Below, piece by piece: positions 53,089-63,254 of a stretch of 64,000 nucleotides of DNA. This stretch comes from Saprospiraceae bacterium (GTDB lineage: Bacteria > Bacteroidota > Bacteroidia > Chitinophagales > Saprospiraceae): the NCBI GenBank assembly GCA_026993525.1, contig JALWSS010000009.1, positions 1 through 64,000 of the forward strand, in the 5' to 3' direction. Position 1 is the first letter of the stretch. Each line of letters begins with the position of its first letter. A program made the translations under genes and the position numbers. The notes beneath the pieces were generated by a model. It was not told the origin of the DNA. It ran no database searches and saw only the letters and a list, made by a program, of their open reading frames with translations.

Positions 53089-54735
53089 CTAAAAAGCAAC
53101 TTCCTTTTTGAGTTTTCCGGGGTAATTCTTTCTCAGAAATGCCCGCAGATTGCCGGCCAGTGATTGGTTGCAGTTCCTTTCGATTTCACGCAGCCAGGTT
53201 GCAAGTTGCCTTGCGGGCACCGGTCCGAAGTGGGTCTTCAGGTAGCGTTCAAAATGTGCCTCAAACAACTTCCTGGTTTCCTCCGGCCGGGTTTCATAGA
53301 GCGGTGCAGCAAACTTGATCAGCACGTTGATGTTGGATTTTTCTCCGAGCACATTCAGCAGACCACTCCAGTTTTGCCGAAGGGCCAGCAAAGAGAGGCT
53401 GAGGAAGTCATCCGTAGAGAATTGGATCTCATTTTCCACTTTTGCGATCCGATCATTAGAAACATCGGTGATGACCGACTGGCAACTTTTGTAGTATTCG
53501 CTGCTGCCGGTTTCGTGGAAGAGCCAGAGTGAATTTTCGAAAATATCATTGGGGGAGTTCAGCTGTTCCGAGGCGGTCAGCATGGTTTTGCGAAGCGAAA
53601 AATGAAGGTCAACCGGCAGGCCTGCTTCGAAAGCCTGGTTAGCCGCCAGCATGCTTTCTTTTGGCATGGATGACAACATTAGCATTTCCGACAGGCGCAT
53701 CAACAACAGGTAGTCGGTTTGCTCCCGGATGATGCCTTCGAAAACATGCTGAGATGCTGACGATGCCGGCAAGAAGGGGATCACGCAGTTGGCCAATTCA
53801 AGTTTGTGTTCGATGCTGTGCTGTTTTTTGAATTCTGTACCCACCGCCTGGAGAAGTTGGGTCATTTTTCCCCTTTCATCTGAAAGACCGAGTGCAATGC
53901 CCAACAGCGAGCCGGCTATGCCCAGTTGTCGGGCGGCCCTTTTGTGAAATTTGCTTTTCGCAAATTCCCAGACCTGGCTTTTCATATCCGGTGAGAGTTC
54001 CTTGCCGGCCAGCAATTTCAGTTTATCACAGGTCTTTGCCGTGCTCCTGGAAAGCTCTTCGATGTTCTGCGGGCACTTTCTGATGATGTTCAGCAACCTT
54101 GAAATGAGTACATTCAACAGGTCATAAGCCTCCGTGTAGTGTTGGAGCGCAATGGCATCATCGGCCTGGTTGTTCAGCATTTCCACAAACCCGGACAGGT
54201 GTCTGACGCCCTGGGCACTAATGGTATCCTGCCGGCTGGTCAGGTGTTTGAACACCGTGTCGAGCAGCTCGTTGTATTTGGTTTCGTTATCGTCGTAAGG
54301 GATGCCGGCAGCAAACCGCACCTTCAGTGCAATGCCGAAGAGCCTGTTTTTGCGGGCATACTGCCGGATAAACGCCTGCAATTCATCCGGTGGGGTGGCC
54401 CTCAGGATTTGGTTGACAGAGAGGTTCTGAGAGCTTTTCTTTCTTTTCTTTTTTACTTCTTCTCTCGTTGCTGTCAGTTTTCTTCTCAAAACAAACAACA
54501 CGGCGGCAATGTGCCCGCATACACCGGATTCGTCAAACGAGGGGCACTCACATGAATAGGCCCTGACCTTGTCAGCAACCAACTGGACTTCTATTTCAAA
54601 CTGATCGATGTTGGATATCCACAGGTTGCCATCCAGTTTTACCACGTCCGGCCTGCTTCTGTCGAGAATGGTTTCGCCGATCAGGAGGATGTTTTCGTTG
54701 AGGTTGGCTTCTATGTTTTGGATTGGAAATTTCAT
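53089..54735 (-). CDS. SWIM zinc-finger protein
   Basis: A 548-residue cytoplasmic protein. Residues 1-85 carry a SWIM domain (AYSCECPSFDESGVCGHIAAVLF; CxCx(n)CxH), usually DNA- or protein-binding. A basic stretch (REEVKKKRKKSS) follows, then about 430 residues of helical, repeat-like sequence without a known domain. SWIM proteins often pair with SNF2 helicases or MoxR/VWA genes; none is next to it. No signal peptide. Function unknown. Confidence 0.8.
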   Translation of the reverse strand: MKFPIQNIEANLNENILLIGETILDRSRPDVVKLDGNLWISNIDQFEIEVQLVADKVRAYSCECPSFDESGVCGHIAAVLFVLRRKLTATREEVKKKRKKSSQNLSVNQILRATPPDELQAFIRQYARKNRLFGIALKVRFAAGIPYDDNETKYNELLDTVFKHLTSRQDTISAQGVRHLSGFVEMLNNQADDAIALQHYTEAYDLLNVLISRLLNIIRKCPQNIEELSRSTAKTCDKLKLLAGKELSPDMKSQVWEFAKSKFHKRAARQLGIAGSLLGIALGLSDERGKMTQLLQAVGTEFKKQHSIEHKLELANCVIPFLPASSASQHVFEGIIREQTDYLLLMRLSEMLMLSSMPKESMLAANQAFEAGLPVDLHFSLRKTMLTASEQLNSPNDIFENSLWLFHETGSSEYYKSCQSVITDVSNDRIAKVENEIQFSTDDFLSLSLLALRQNWSGLLNVLGEKSNINVLIKFAAPLYETRPEETRKLFEAHFERYLKTHFGPVPARQLATWLREIERNCNQSLAGNLRAFLRKNYPGKLKKEVAF

Positions 54736-55096
54736 ATCAGAGTCCCCTGTAAAAAGTCATTTCACTTTGGAGTTGATTGCAGATGCAACAGGTTAAACCC
54801 CTCTAAACCTCCCGTCCCGATCCCGAAAGCCGATAGCTATCGGCTTCGGGATTCGGGATCGGGATCAACCCCTCTAAACAAATGAGGGTACTTTTTAAAG
54901 TGCACTCCAATCATGAACAGCGTAGATAAAACAAAACATCAAATATAGCTCAATCGCAATAAGAAGGGTGGATAGCAACAAAACTTTCCCCATCGGAAAG
55001 CCATATTAAAATCCGGCAAATGGAAGAATGGGAGCGTTTGTAATACCTACCTTTGAGAGCCGGTACGCAGTATTATCCCGCTCAAAAAAAACAACT
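54736..55096. repeat. Gap with ATCCCG hairpin flanked by CCCCTCTAAAC repeats
   Basis: 361-bp gap without genes. At 54829-54844 a perfect 16-bp palindrome (GCCGATAGCTATCGGC) is flanked by CCCGAA/TTCGGG and by GATCCCG/CGGGATC words, including ATCCCGATCCCG in reverse (54854-54865). CCCCTCTAAAC occurs at both ends (54799-54809 and 54870-54879). The element spans about 54797-54880. Confidence 0.8.
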
Positions 55097-55594
55097 ATGA
55101 AGAGGAATGTATTCCTGGTGAGACATGCGAAATCCAATTGGGATTACCCACATCTGCGAGATATAGAGCGGCCATTGAACGACAGGGGCTTGCGCGATGC
55201 ACCGCGAATGGCCAGGTATTTCGCTGATGCGGGTCCACTGCCCGACACCCTCATCAGCAGCCCCGCCGTCAGGGCGTTGACAACCGCTGCATTTTTTAAA
55301 GTTGAGCTCGACGTGGACGGGGAGGATTTCTGGATCCGGGATGAGATTTATGAAGGTGCTGCGGGCACTTTGATGCAGTTGGTAAGATTGCTGCCCGAAA
55401 GCGTGGAATGCCCCATGTTTTTTGGCCACAACCCGGGATTTACCATGTTTGCCAATCATTTTCCGGGCGGTGATTTCATGAATGTGCCAACTTGCGGCAT
55501 TGTCCATTACCAGGCAGACATCAACCATTGGGGTGAATTCAGTCCGGAAAAGGCAAAAGTGGTGGCCCATTATTTTCCAAAAGAAGTATTGTGA
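55097..55594 (+). CDS. sixA: SixA-type histidine phosphatase
   Basis: A 165-residue phosphoglycerate-mutase-like phosphatase. The start MKRNVFLVRHAKSNWDYPHL places the RHG-type catalytic loop (LVRHAKS) at the N-terminus, so the upstream frame is not used. LISSPAVRALTTA and FFGHNPGFTMFANH (second His) complete the site. SixA removes phosphate from phospho-His in His-phosphotransfer proteins in E. coli; here the target is unknown. 1 bp before the DUF4296 lipoprotein. Confidence 0.9.
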   Translation: MKRNVFLVRHAKSNWDYPHLRDIERPLNDRGLRDAPRMARYFADAGPLPDTLISSPAVRALTTAAFFKVELDVDGEDFWIRDEIYEGAAGTLMQLVRLLPESVECPMFFGHNPGFTMFANHFPGGDFMNVPTCGIVHYQADINHWGEFSPEKAKVVAHYFPKEVL

Positions 55595-55595
55595 T

Positions 55596-55925
55596 ATGCG
55601 TTTTGCTGTTTTACTGAGCTCGTTTTTCTTTTTCTTCGCCTGCGGCAACGAAGAGGTAGCACTGCCTCTGAGCGAAGAAAAGATGGCGCACATACTGGCG
55701 GATGTACACACGGCTGAGGCTGCCATCAGAAATGCCACCGGAACGGACAAAGATTCACTCCAACAGTTGTACTACCGGCGCATCATGAAGATACACGGAG
55801 TCAGCCGGCCGGATTTCGACACAACACTGGCCATCATCCAGATGGACCCCGACCGCCTGGTCAGGGTGTACAGCAGGGCCGGCAGCATCCTGGATTCACT
55901 GGGACAAAAATTTGACGAAGACTAA
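55596..55925 (+). CDS. DUF4296 lipoprotein
   Basis: A 109-residue lipoprotein (lipobox FFFFAC) with the DUF4296 helical domain: LPLSEEKMAHILADVHTAEAAI and YYRRIMKIHGVSRPDFDTTLAII. Conserved in Bacteroidota, function unknown. Starts 1 bp after sixA and ends 8 bp before sbcC. Confidence 0.88.
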   Translation: MRFAVLLSSFFFFFACGNEEVALPLSEEKMAHILADVHTAEAAIRNATGTDKDSLQQLYYRRIMKIHGVSRPDFDTTLAIIQMDPDRLVRVYSRAGSILDSLGQKFDED

Positions 55926-55933
55926 GAAAGGAT

Positions 55934-58900
55934 ATGCTCATCAGAAAAATCAGGTTAAAGAACATCCACTCCATCCGGGAAGAAACTTTGATTGATTTTA
56001 CCCAAACTCCCCTCCGGCAATGCGGGCTCTTTGCAATCACGGGAGAAACCGGTGCCGGCAAAACCACCATTCTGGATGCCATAACCCTGGCGCTTTATGG
56101 TATGGTTTGCAGGACCTCCAACTCCAGGCAGGGTGACAATTACGAATCCCTTTCAATTGGGGCCAGGCACGGTTTTGCAGAATGCGAGTTTGAGACTGGA
56201 AAAGGGGAGGTGTACCTGGGGCAATGGTCCATGACAAGGCGGATTACCCGTAAGGGTGAAGTGGTCACCGATGTCAAACGTCAGTTGTCAAGATTCAACG
56301 AAGCGACAAAGGAATACGACATTCTGACGAGTAGAAAGCGGGAAATGAATGTCCAGGTAGAAGAATTGACCGGGCTTGATTTCAGCCGCTTCACCAGATC
56401 TGTTTTGCTGGCGCAAGGCGAGTTTGCCGCATTCATGAAGGCAAGCCTGGACGATCGCAGCGAACTACTGGAAAAGATCACCGGCACTTCCATTTACACC
56501 GGGATATCGAAAGCTGCATTGGACAAGCTCCGGGAGGAAGAAATGAAACTGAATCAACTGGACACAAGGCTCGGAGCCTTGCAGTTGTTGGACAGTGAGA
56601 CCCTGGAACAGCTCGCCGGCCGGAAACAACAACTGGATGAGGAAACAAAAGCCCTCGATGCCCTGGCAGATCAGTTCCGGAAAAGCCTGGATTGGGTGGT
56701 GAAGAAACAAGAACTGGAACGACAGGAGGAAAATGCCCGCCGGGAACTGACTGCCATTGCCGAAGAAGAGCAACAAACAGAAAGCGACCGGCGAAGGTTG
56801 GAAATTCACTACAAGGCCCTGCCACTGAAGGCCGAATGGGTGCAGGTAGAACGAATACAGCGCGACTTGTTTGCGAAGCGAAACAAGCTCAGGGAAAATG
56901 AAAAAGAGAAGGCAACCGCCGAAAATAAACTGCAACAGCTCGATGCGGAGTTGAACCTTGCCAGTGTGGCATTCAAAAAGCACAGCTCCGGCAAAAAAGA
57001 CTTCCTGGATTTATTGGCGAAGGTCAGGGAATTGGACAAGGAACTTGGCCTCCAAAACCAACAACTGGAGCAACAGACCAGGTTCGAAATTGAGACGAAA
57101 AATAAGCAAGAGAAAAAGGCGCTCCAGATCCGCAACCTGGAACAAAAACTGGAACAAAAGGTGTCCGAACTGAAGACCCTGACCGACTGGCTGAAAGCCA
57201 ATGCCGGCCTGCAGGCGCTTGCTGACAAGGTTCCATTGATAGCGGCGAAAGTTGCCGATTTGAAAGAGCTGAATCTTAAAATGGAAAATGTCGAATCGGA
57301 AAGAAAAGCGCTCGAAGACGAAAAGGAGAAACTGGAAAAGGAACTGAAAGAACTGGGCAGCAAAAAAGCCGCAGTGACCAAAGCCATCGGGGAGATCGAA
57401 GAAGCTTTGAAATCCAAAAGCGAGGGAGCCTATTCCGGCGATCCGGAAAAATTTCTGGACGCGCTGAGCGCGCAGTTGGAGGAACTGACCACCCGCCGGC
57501 AAAAGCTGGAATCGTTGCTCGAGAAGGAGGCCCGGTACCGTGATAACATTGCCCAGGCGCGGGAACTGGAAGAACAGCTCCGCAACCTGCGGCTGGAAGC
57601 CCACCACCTGGACAAAGCCCTGCTCACATTGACGGAGGAGTTGGAAGAGGCCGTTGCGGAAAGGGATTATACATGGAAAATTTACCACCAGCAGCAGCGA
57701 ATCGCCAGCTACGAAAAAGACCGGGCAGAACTGAAAGAAGGAGAACCCTGCCCCCTCTGTGGAGCTGAGCACCATCCTTACCACAAGCACGGAATCACCG
57801 TTTACGAAGATGAAGCAAAACAAGCATACGAGGCAGCTGAGAATAAGCTTGAGCGCTTGAAAAAGAGAGAAAAACAACTGTTCGCAAAACTGAGCAACCT
57901 CCTGTTTCAGACGGAAACAATCAGCAACGAAGAAGCTTCCGGAACACTGGACAAACTCCAGGTTGAACTGGAAATTCAGGAACGGGCTTTTGCTGAAGCC
58001 CTCGACCGGGCCTCCACTGCATTTTCATTCACCGGCAAACCGGACCCGCTCGCTGAAGAGATGAAATACCTGAGCTCCCGGGAAACGAAAATGAAGGAAT
58101 TGCGGGATTTCTTCAGAGCGAAGGCCCGGGAGTTGACCGGGCTTCGCAAACAGTTGTCCGAACTGGACAGCAGGCTCACCAAAACAGAATACACACGGAA
58201 CAGGGCCAATGATGCCTGGCTGGCATTGCAGGAGCGATTGGAGGATCACCAAAATGACCGGAGCAGAACACTGGAAGAACTCAAAAAACTCACCGGAAAA
58301 GGGGTTGAAAACGCCAACCTGGACGACCTGGTCGCAAGCTTGAAAACGGGCGTTGAGATTTTCCAGCGCAAACTTGAGCGAAAAGAGGCCCTGCTCCATT
58401 CCATTGAAGGAGTGAAAAAGGAAATTGACATTTACAAAGCAGAACTGGAGGAGCACTCAAATGCCTTGTCGGCTTTTCAGGAAAAAAGAAAAGAAACTTC
58501 AGCGGCTTTCGCTGAGTTGCAGAAAAAGCGCCGTGTTCTTTTCGAGGAAAAAGACCCTGAGCAGGAGCAGCAAAAATGGCAGAACAGGTTGGATGAACTA
58601 AAAAGCACTGTCAATGCCCTGGAAACTTCTCTAGCTTCGCAAAACGAGCGGCTGATATCCGCCCGGAAAGAAGCTGAAAAGCTCCGGACAGAAATCACCA
58701 ACCTCACGGATGAGAGGGAAAAACTCGAAGACCAACTCCATCCTAAACTGCGGAAGCTCGGATTTGAAAAGCTGGAGGAACTGTCGGATGCCCTCCTCGA
58801 CGAAGCCACCCTGAAACAGATCGAGGCCAGGTTGGAAGACCTCAAACACCGGAAAATTAAAGCTGTCCAGGAACTTGACAGAGCTGGCAAGGAACTGAAG

Positions 58901-59596
58901 CAAATGGCTGACAGTCAACCTGAAATAACCGACAAGACCCAACTGGAAGCTTCCCTTCGGGAAAAGAAATCCCGGCAAGAGGCTTGTTTGCAGGAACTGG
59001 GTGGCATCACCGAACAGCTCAAACAGGATGCCCTGCGAAGAAAACAGGCCGGTGATCTGGAAAAGGAACGGGAGCGACAGCTTGAAACCCTTCAGCGCTG
59101 GAGAAACCTGTACGAGTTGATCGGTTCCCGAGACGGAAAAAAGTTCCGGGTCTTTGCCCAATCCCTCACCCTGCAACGCCTGGTGTACCTGGCCAATCAA
59201 CAACTGGAGCACCTCTACGGCAGGTACAGAATCGTCAAAAGGGCAGGTTCTGACCTCGACCTGGACATTGTGGACACCTACCAGGCAGACAGTGTGAGGT
59301 CTCTGTTCAGCTTGTCCGGTGGAGAGAGTTTTCTGGTTTCACTGGCGCTGGCTTTGGGACTATCCTCGCTCGCCGGCCGCCAATCCAACATCCGTTCCCT
59401 GTTCATTGATGAAGGATTTGGCAGCCTGGATGAGCAAACCCTCGATATGGCGATCAGTACCCTTGAAAACTTGCAGGCAGGAGGCAAAACCATTGGCATC
59501 ATTTCGCACGTGAAAGAGCTGAAAGAGCGAATTGCGACACAGATCAAAGTGGTGAAGAAAAGCAACGGAATAAGCCGCGTTGATATCCTTGGGTGA
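55934..59596 (+). CDS. sbcC: SbcC-type nuclease ATPase subunit
   Basis: A 1,220-residue SMC-like protein of the SbcCD/Rad50 complex, which opens hairpins and blocked DNA ends. Walker A ITGETGAGKTTILDAITLALYG near residue 38, Q-loop ARSVLLAQGEFAAFMKAS (reads TRSVLLAQGEF), coiled coils with the zinc hook CPLC near residue 605, then signature SLSGGESFLVSLALALGLSSL and Walker B IRSLFIDEGFGSLDEQTLD. Length is normal. The nuclease partner sbcD, usually adjacent, is not in this window; the upstream neighbours are sixA and the DUF4296 gene. Confidence 0.93.
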   Translation: MLIRKIRLKNIHSIREETLIDFTQTPLRQCGLFAITGETGAGKTTILDAITLALYGMVCRTSNSRQGDNYESLSIGARHGFAECEFETGKGEVYLGQWSMTRRITRKGEVVTDVKRQLSRFNEATKEYDILTSRKREMNVQVEELTGLDFSRFTRSVLLAQGEFAAFMKASLDDRSELLEKITGTSIYTGISKAALDKLREEEMKLNQLDTRLGALQLLDSETLEQLAGRKQQLDEETKALDALADQFRKSLDWVVKKQELERQEENARRELTAIAEEEQQTESDRRRLEIHYKALPLKAEWVQVERIQRDLFAKRNKLRENEKEKATAENKLQQLDAELNLASVAFKKHSSGKKDFLDLLAKVRELDKELGLQNQQLEQQTRFEIETKNKQEKKALQIRNLEQKLEQKVSELKTLTDWLKANAGLQALADKVPLIAAKVADLKELNLKMENVESERKALEDEKEKLEKELKELGSKKAAVTKAIGEIEEALKSKSEGAYSGDPEKFLDALSAQLEELTTRRQKLESLLEKEARYRDNIAQARELEEQLRNLRLEAHHLDKALLTLTEELEEAVAERDYTWKIYHQQQRIASYEKDRAELKEGEPCPLCGAEHHPYHKHGITVYEDEAKQAYEAAENKLERLKKREKQLFAKLSNLLFQTETISNEEASGTLDKLQVELEIQERAFAEALDRASTAFSFTGKPDPLAEEMKYLSSRETKMKELRDFFRAKARELTGLRKQLSELDSRLTKTEYTRNRANDAWLALQERLEDHQNDRSRTLEELKKLTGKGVENANLDDLVASLKTGVEIFQRKLERKEALLHSIEGVKKEIDIYKAELEEHSNALSAFQEKRKETSAAFAELQKKRRVLFEEKDPEQEQQKWQNRLDELKSTVNALETSLASQNERLISARKEAEKLRTEITNLTDEREKLEDQLHPKLRKLGFEKLEELSDALLDEATLKQIEARLEDLKHRKIKAVQELDRAGKELKQMADSQPEITDKTQLEASLREKKSRQEACLQELGGITEQLKQDALRRKQAGDLEKERERQLETLQRWRNLYELIGSRDGKKFRVFAQSLTLQRLVYLANQQLEHLYGRYRIVKRAGSDLDLDIVDTYQADSVRSLFSLSGGESFLVSLALALGLSSLAGRQSNIRSLFIDEGFGSLDEQTLDMAISTLENLQAGGKTIGIISHVKELKERIATQIKVVKKSNGISRVDILG

Positions 59597-59721
59597 TGCT
59601 CATTGGCGGCGTGAAAATGTACTTTGTGCAATTGCAATGGCGTTGTACTCCTGTTTGCGTTCTGACCGATGTTCCAAAACCGATTTGGATTTCTACTTGA
59701 AATCGTCACATTTAGCTGCTG

Positions 59722-62700
59722 ATGAACAGATTTTGCCTCCCGGTTTTCCTTTTCCTGTTTTTTGTTTTCCTGTCTTCTTCGCTGGCGCAATACAGCCTCC
59801 GGATTTACATCCTGGATGGCAACGCCACCACCACCTGCACCGACATTTTCTCCGACCCTGACCCCATGTGGAGTGTGCAGATAGAAGGGCAGGGGTGGGT
59901 GAGCTATCCGGCCCTGGGGCCTTGTTTCACGGCCTTGCCCAACCTGCAATACCAGGCCAGTTGGCAATGCCTGGCTGATATTCCCGACAGCATCGAAATC
60001 TGCCTGCGTGCCTTTGAAAACGACCCTGGCTTTTTCAACCCCTGCGATGTGGTTCCCGATTGTGAGGAAAGCATTTGCACCAAGGTGCCCTACCTCCGGC
60101 AAGACACGCAAGTGGTTCAGATTCAGCTGCCCGGGGGCGGCAGCTCGGAAGCAACCGCCACCCTTGGATTGTTGAGTTTTGGCTTTCCCGGGGGCTTGAA
60201 CGACGATGCCTGCGATGCCATCTATCTCGGTGAGCTGAGCGCTGACACCGTCCTTGGCAATGCCGATACCAGCCTTTACAACAACTACTGTGCTACGGCC
60301 ATCAACGAGCCCAGCCCCTGGGGCTACGGCGCCGGCTGGGTCAATAACCAGGCGGTGTGGTTCACTTTCAGTACCGGGCCGGCTCCCTCTTCCCATGTTC
60401 TCGTTCGCATGGAAAGCGACCCCAGTGGGGTGGGGGACCCCATCAATTTGCAGGCGGCCATCTGGACCAACGACAACGGCTGCACCGGTGGCTGGAATTT
60501 TATCACGCAAAACCACGATCCTCTGACCTGGGGTGAAGAAATCCTGCTCGAGTGCCCCGAACCCAACACCACTTATTACATCATGGTGGATGCCGTTTGG
60601 GACGATCCGCAGCAGTTGGAAGGCTGGTTTGGCGTTGAAGTGCGGGATTTCGGAGTCATCCCCCTCAGCGATGCGGTTTGCGAGGCCTGGCCCCTGGGGC
60701 AGGTTCCCGAAGCCGGTCTGATCACTTCTCCCGAAGCTCTCTCCAACAATTGTTCTGACAACAGCACCGGTGTTTCACCCGCAGCATTCTCCGTTCAGGC
60801 CGGGGTATGGTTGAGTTTTGTCGCTCCGCAAAGCGGCCATGTGGTCATAGATGCAAGCCCAGATACCGCACTCGACCCCATTGACCTCCAGTTGGCGGTC
60901 TATTCTTCGTCAAACGGTGACTGCAGTGGGCAGCTTACCGAGTTGGCCAGTGGATACAGCCCGGCTTCCCCCGACGAGTCGCTGACCATCCATTGCCTCA
61001 ATCCGGGACAGGAGTATTTCATCCTGGTGGATGGAGGCGGCAACGTCGAGACTGAAACAGGCATTTTCAACCTGACAATTGCGGATGGCGGGGATGACAC
61101 CCCGGTCACCAACCAATCGGTGACAATTTGCGCTTACGACACCCTCTTCGTCGGAAATTCCAGCTACACCCAATCAGGTAGCTATGCTGACACCCTGATT
61201 TTGCCGGGCGGTTGCGACAGCATCGTGTTGACGGAACTTACTGTGTTGGATCCGATAGTGCTGAACCTCGAAATTGTCCAGCAGGGCCTGAACCCCGGAA
61301 ACACCGATGGCAGCGCCCAGGTGAGTCCTTCAGGAGGCGCCGGAGGGTTTAGCATAGCCTGGTCAGACGGGCAAACAACCAGCCTCGCTTCGCAATTGGC
61401 CGGGGGCGATGTTTACTGTGTCACGGCAACAGATTCCAACGGGTGCGAAAGCGACACCTGCTTTGCCATGCCTTTCTTCGTCAAAGTCCAGCCCATCGTA
61501 CAGGTGGACTCCGTGCAATGCCCTGGTGGAACGGATGGCGGCATACAACTCACGGCTCATGCGGGAGAGCCGCCCTACCAATACAGCTGGGAAAACGAGG
61601 ATGAATCGCTCACCGGTAGCGGAACCATTGCCTCCGACAGTGCATTTGTGTCTTTGCCCAATTTGCCCGCCGGCAATTACACCGTGACCATTTCCGACGC
61701 CAATACCGATTCGGTGTTTGTGGTGACGGTTCCGGAGCCATTGCCAATCAGTTTGTCCGGGTTGACTGTTGCGGACCTGAGTTGCTTTGGCAGTTGCGAC
61801 GGTCAAATAGTCGTGCAAGTGACCGGTGGCACCGCTCCCTACCAACTCGACTGGTCTTCCGGCGACAGTGGAGCGCAACTGACGGGGCTTTGTGCTGGTG
61901 TTTATGTGCTGGCCGTTGCGGATGCACACGGTTGCGGGGCAATCTTTGAAGTGGAGGTAAACCAACCGGCCGCTTTTTTGGCTGCCATCAGTGAGGTTCA
62001 ACCCATCAGCTGTTTCGGAAGTTCCGACGGGGAAATAATGGTTGCGACAAACGGCAATGCAACCGCCTGGCAATGGAACACCGGTGGAACGGATTCCCTG
62101 CTCACGGGTTTACCCGAAGGGAATTACGAAGTGACGGTGACCAATGCTGACGGATGCACGGCGGTGGCGCAATACCAGTTAAACGGACCATCCGCCCCTG
62201 TTGACGTTGTGATCGGGATCACGAGTCCGGTAATTTGCCAGGGCGATGCCAATGGGGCGCTGACGGCAATGCCTTCAGGGCCCGGAAGCGCATTTTCTTA
62301 CCAATGGAACACCGGACAAACCACTGCTTCCATTTCCAATTTACCGAAGGGAGCCTACGCCGTAACGGTGACAAACGAAGCCGGATGCACGGCAGAATCC
62401 GCCATTCAGCTCACCGAACCGGAGCCCCTTAGCAGTACCTCCGTTACCAATTCCCTGAGTTGCTTCGATCCGCCGGACGGCGGGGTCATCACCGTGGAAA
62501 GCGTGAGTGGCGGTGTGCCACCGTATCTCTTCAGTTCGGATGGATTCGGCTTTTCTTCGCAAAACGAATTGCCGGGCTATACCGCCGGAGAGCAGGTTTA
62601 TTTTGTTCGGGATTCACTGGGCTGTGTCGGAACTTTTTTTGCCACCATCCCCGGCCCGCTGGAAATAGTAGTGGCGGTAGGTGCCGACCAGGTGGTGGAA

Positions 62701-63195
62701 CTCGGCGACCAGGTATTTCTCAATGCCTTCGTCAATTTGCCGGATGTAGCCTTGCAATGGGAGCCGTCGGAACTCTTCGCCTGCGCCACCTGCCTGCAAA
62801 CCAGCGTGTTTCCATACGAAACCACAACGCTGACCCTCACGGCAACTGACACGTTCGGATGCAGTGCTTCAGATGAGTTGCTGGTTCAGGTGCTGCCCCG
62901 GCGCCGTGTTTTCGTCCCCAATGTTTTCAGCCCTGACGGTGACGGCATCAACGACATATTCGTTCCCGAAGGCGGAGCTGATGTGGCGCAAATCGTTGAT
63001 TTCAAAGTGTTTGACCGGTACGGTGCGCTGTTGTACGAGGCCGCTGATTTTCTGCCTGGTGATATCTCCCGGGGGTGGGACGGCCGCCACAAAGGCAAGC
63101 TCCTCAAAAGCGGTGTTTTCGTGTGGTTCGCCAAAATTCGTTTCATTGACGGGGTGGAGGAGTTGTACCGGGGCGATGTGACCATCCTGCGTTGA
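59722..63195 (+). CDS. SprB-repeat surface protein, T9SS type B client
   Basis: A 1,157-residue secreted protein with signal peptide NRFCLPVFLFLFFVFLSSS. Residues 20-470 hold two or more beta domains of the type often found in Bacteroidota surface proteins (NDDACDAIYLGELSAD...AVWFTFSTG; CLNPGQEYFILVDGGG). From about 500 to 1000 come five or six SprB-like repeats (PYQYSWENEDE, PYQLDWSSGDSGAQLTGLCAG, YQWNTGQTTASISNLP). The end is a gliding-motility C-terminal domain (VFVPNVFSPDGDGINDIFVP, FDRYGALLYEA, GWDGRHKGKLLKSGVFVW), the type B sorting signal. It pairs with the giant type A adhesin at 40.8 kb. Confidence 0.9.
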   Translation: MNRFCLPVFLFLFFVFLSSSLAQYSLRIYILDGNATTTCTDIFSDPDPMWSVQIEGQGWVSYPALGPCFTALPNLQYQASWQCLADIPDSIEICLRAFENDPGFFNPCDVVPDCEESICTKVPYLRQDTQVVQIQLPGGGSSEATATLGLLSFGFPGGLNDDACDAIYLGELSADTVLGNADTSLYNNYCATAINEPSPWGYGAGWVNNQAVWFTFSTGPAPSSHVLVRMESDPSGVGDPINLQAAIWTNDNGCTGGWNFITQNHDPLTWGEEILLECPEPNTTYYIMVDAVWDDPQQLEGWFGVEVRDFGVIPLSDAVCEAWPLGQVPEAGLITSPEALSNNCSDNSTGVSPAAFSVQAGVWLSFVAPQSGHVVIDASPDTALDPIDLQLAVYSSSNGDCSGQLTELASGYSPASPDESLTIHCLNPGQEYFILVDGGGNVETETGIFNLTIADGGDDTPVTNQSVTICAYDTLFVGNSSYTQSGSYADTLILPGGCDSIVLTELTVLDPIVLNLEIVQQGLNPGNTDGSAQVSPSGGAGGFSIAWSDGQTTSLASQLAGGDVYCVTATDSNGCESDTCFAMPFFVKVQPIVQVDSVQCPGGTDGGIQLTAHAGEPPYQYSWENEDESLTGSGTIASDSAFVSLPNLPAGNYTVTISDANTDSVFVVTVPEPLPISLSGLTVADLSCFGSCDGQIVVQVTGGTAPYQLDWSSGDSGAQLTGLCAGVYVLAVADAHGCGAIFEVEVNQPAAFLAAISEVQPISCFGSSDGEIMVATNGNATAWQWNTGGTDSLLTGLPEGNYEVTVTNADGCTAVAQYQLNGPSAPVDVVIGITSPVICQGDANGALTAMPSGPGSAFSYQWNTGQTTASISNLPKGAYAVTVTNEAGCTAESAIQLTEPEPLSSTSVTNSLSCFDPPDGGVITVESVSGGVPPYLFSSDGFGFSSQNELPGYTAGEQVYFVRDSLGCVGTFFATIPGPLEIVVAVGADQVVELGDQVFLNAFVNLPDVALQWEPSELFACATCLQTSVFPYETTTLTLTATDTFGCSASDELLVQVLPRRRVFVPNVFSPDGDGINDIFVPEGGADVAQIVDFKVFDRYGALLYEAADFLPGDISRGWDGRHKGKLLKSGVFVWFAKIRFIDGVEELYRGDVTILR

Positions 63196-63242
63196 TCAAA
63201 AGATTCTTACCCGAAGCTTACAATTTGCGCTTGTCTGGCGTT

Positions 63243-63250
63243 TACATTTG
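63243..63250 (+). promoter_or_regulatory. -7 element directly before hemL
   Basis: TACATTTG, exact TAnnTTTG match, ends 4 bp before the hemL ATG, as at ribF. TTTG at 63224-63227 gives a 15-nt spacer. Confidence 0.45.
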
Positions 63251-63254
63251 CCGG

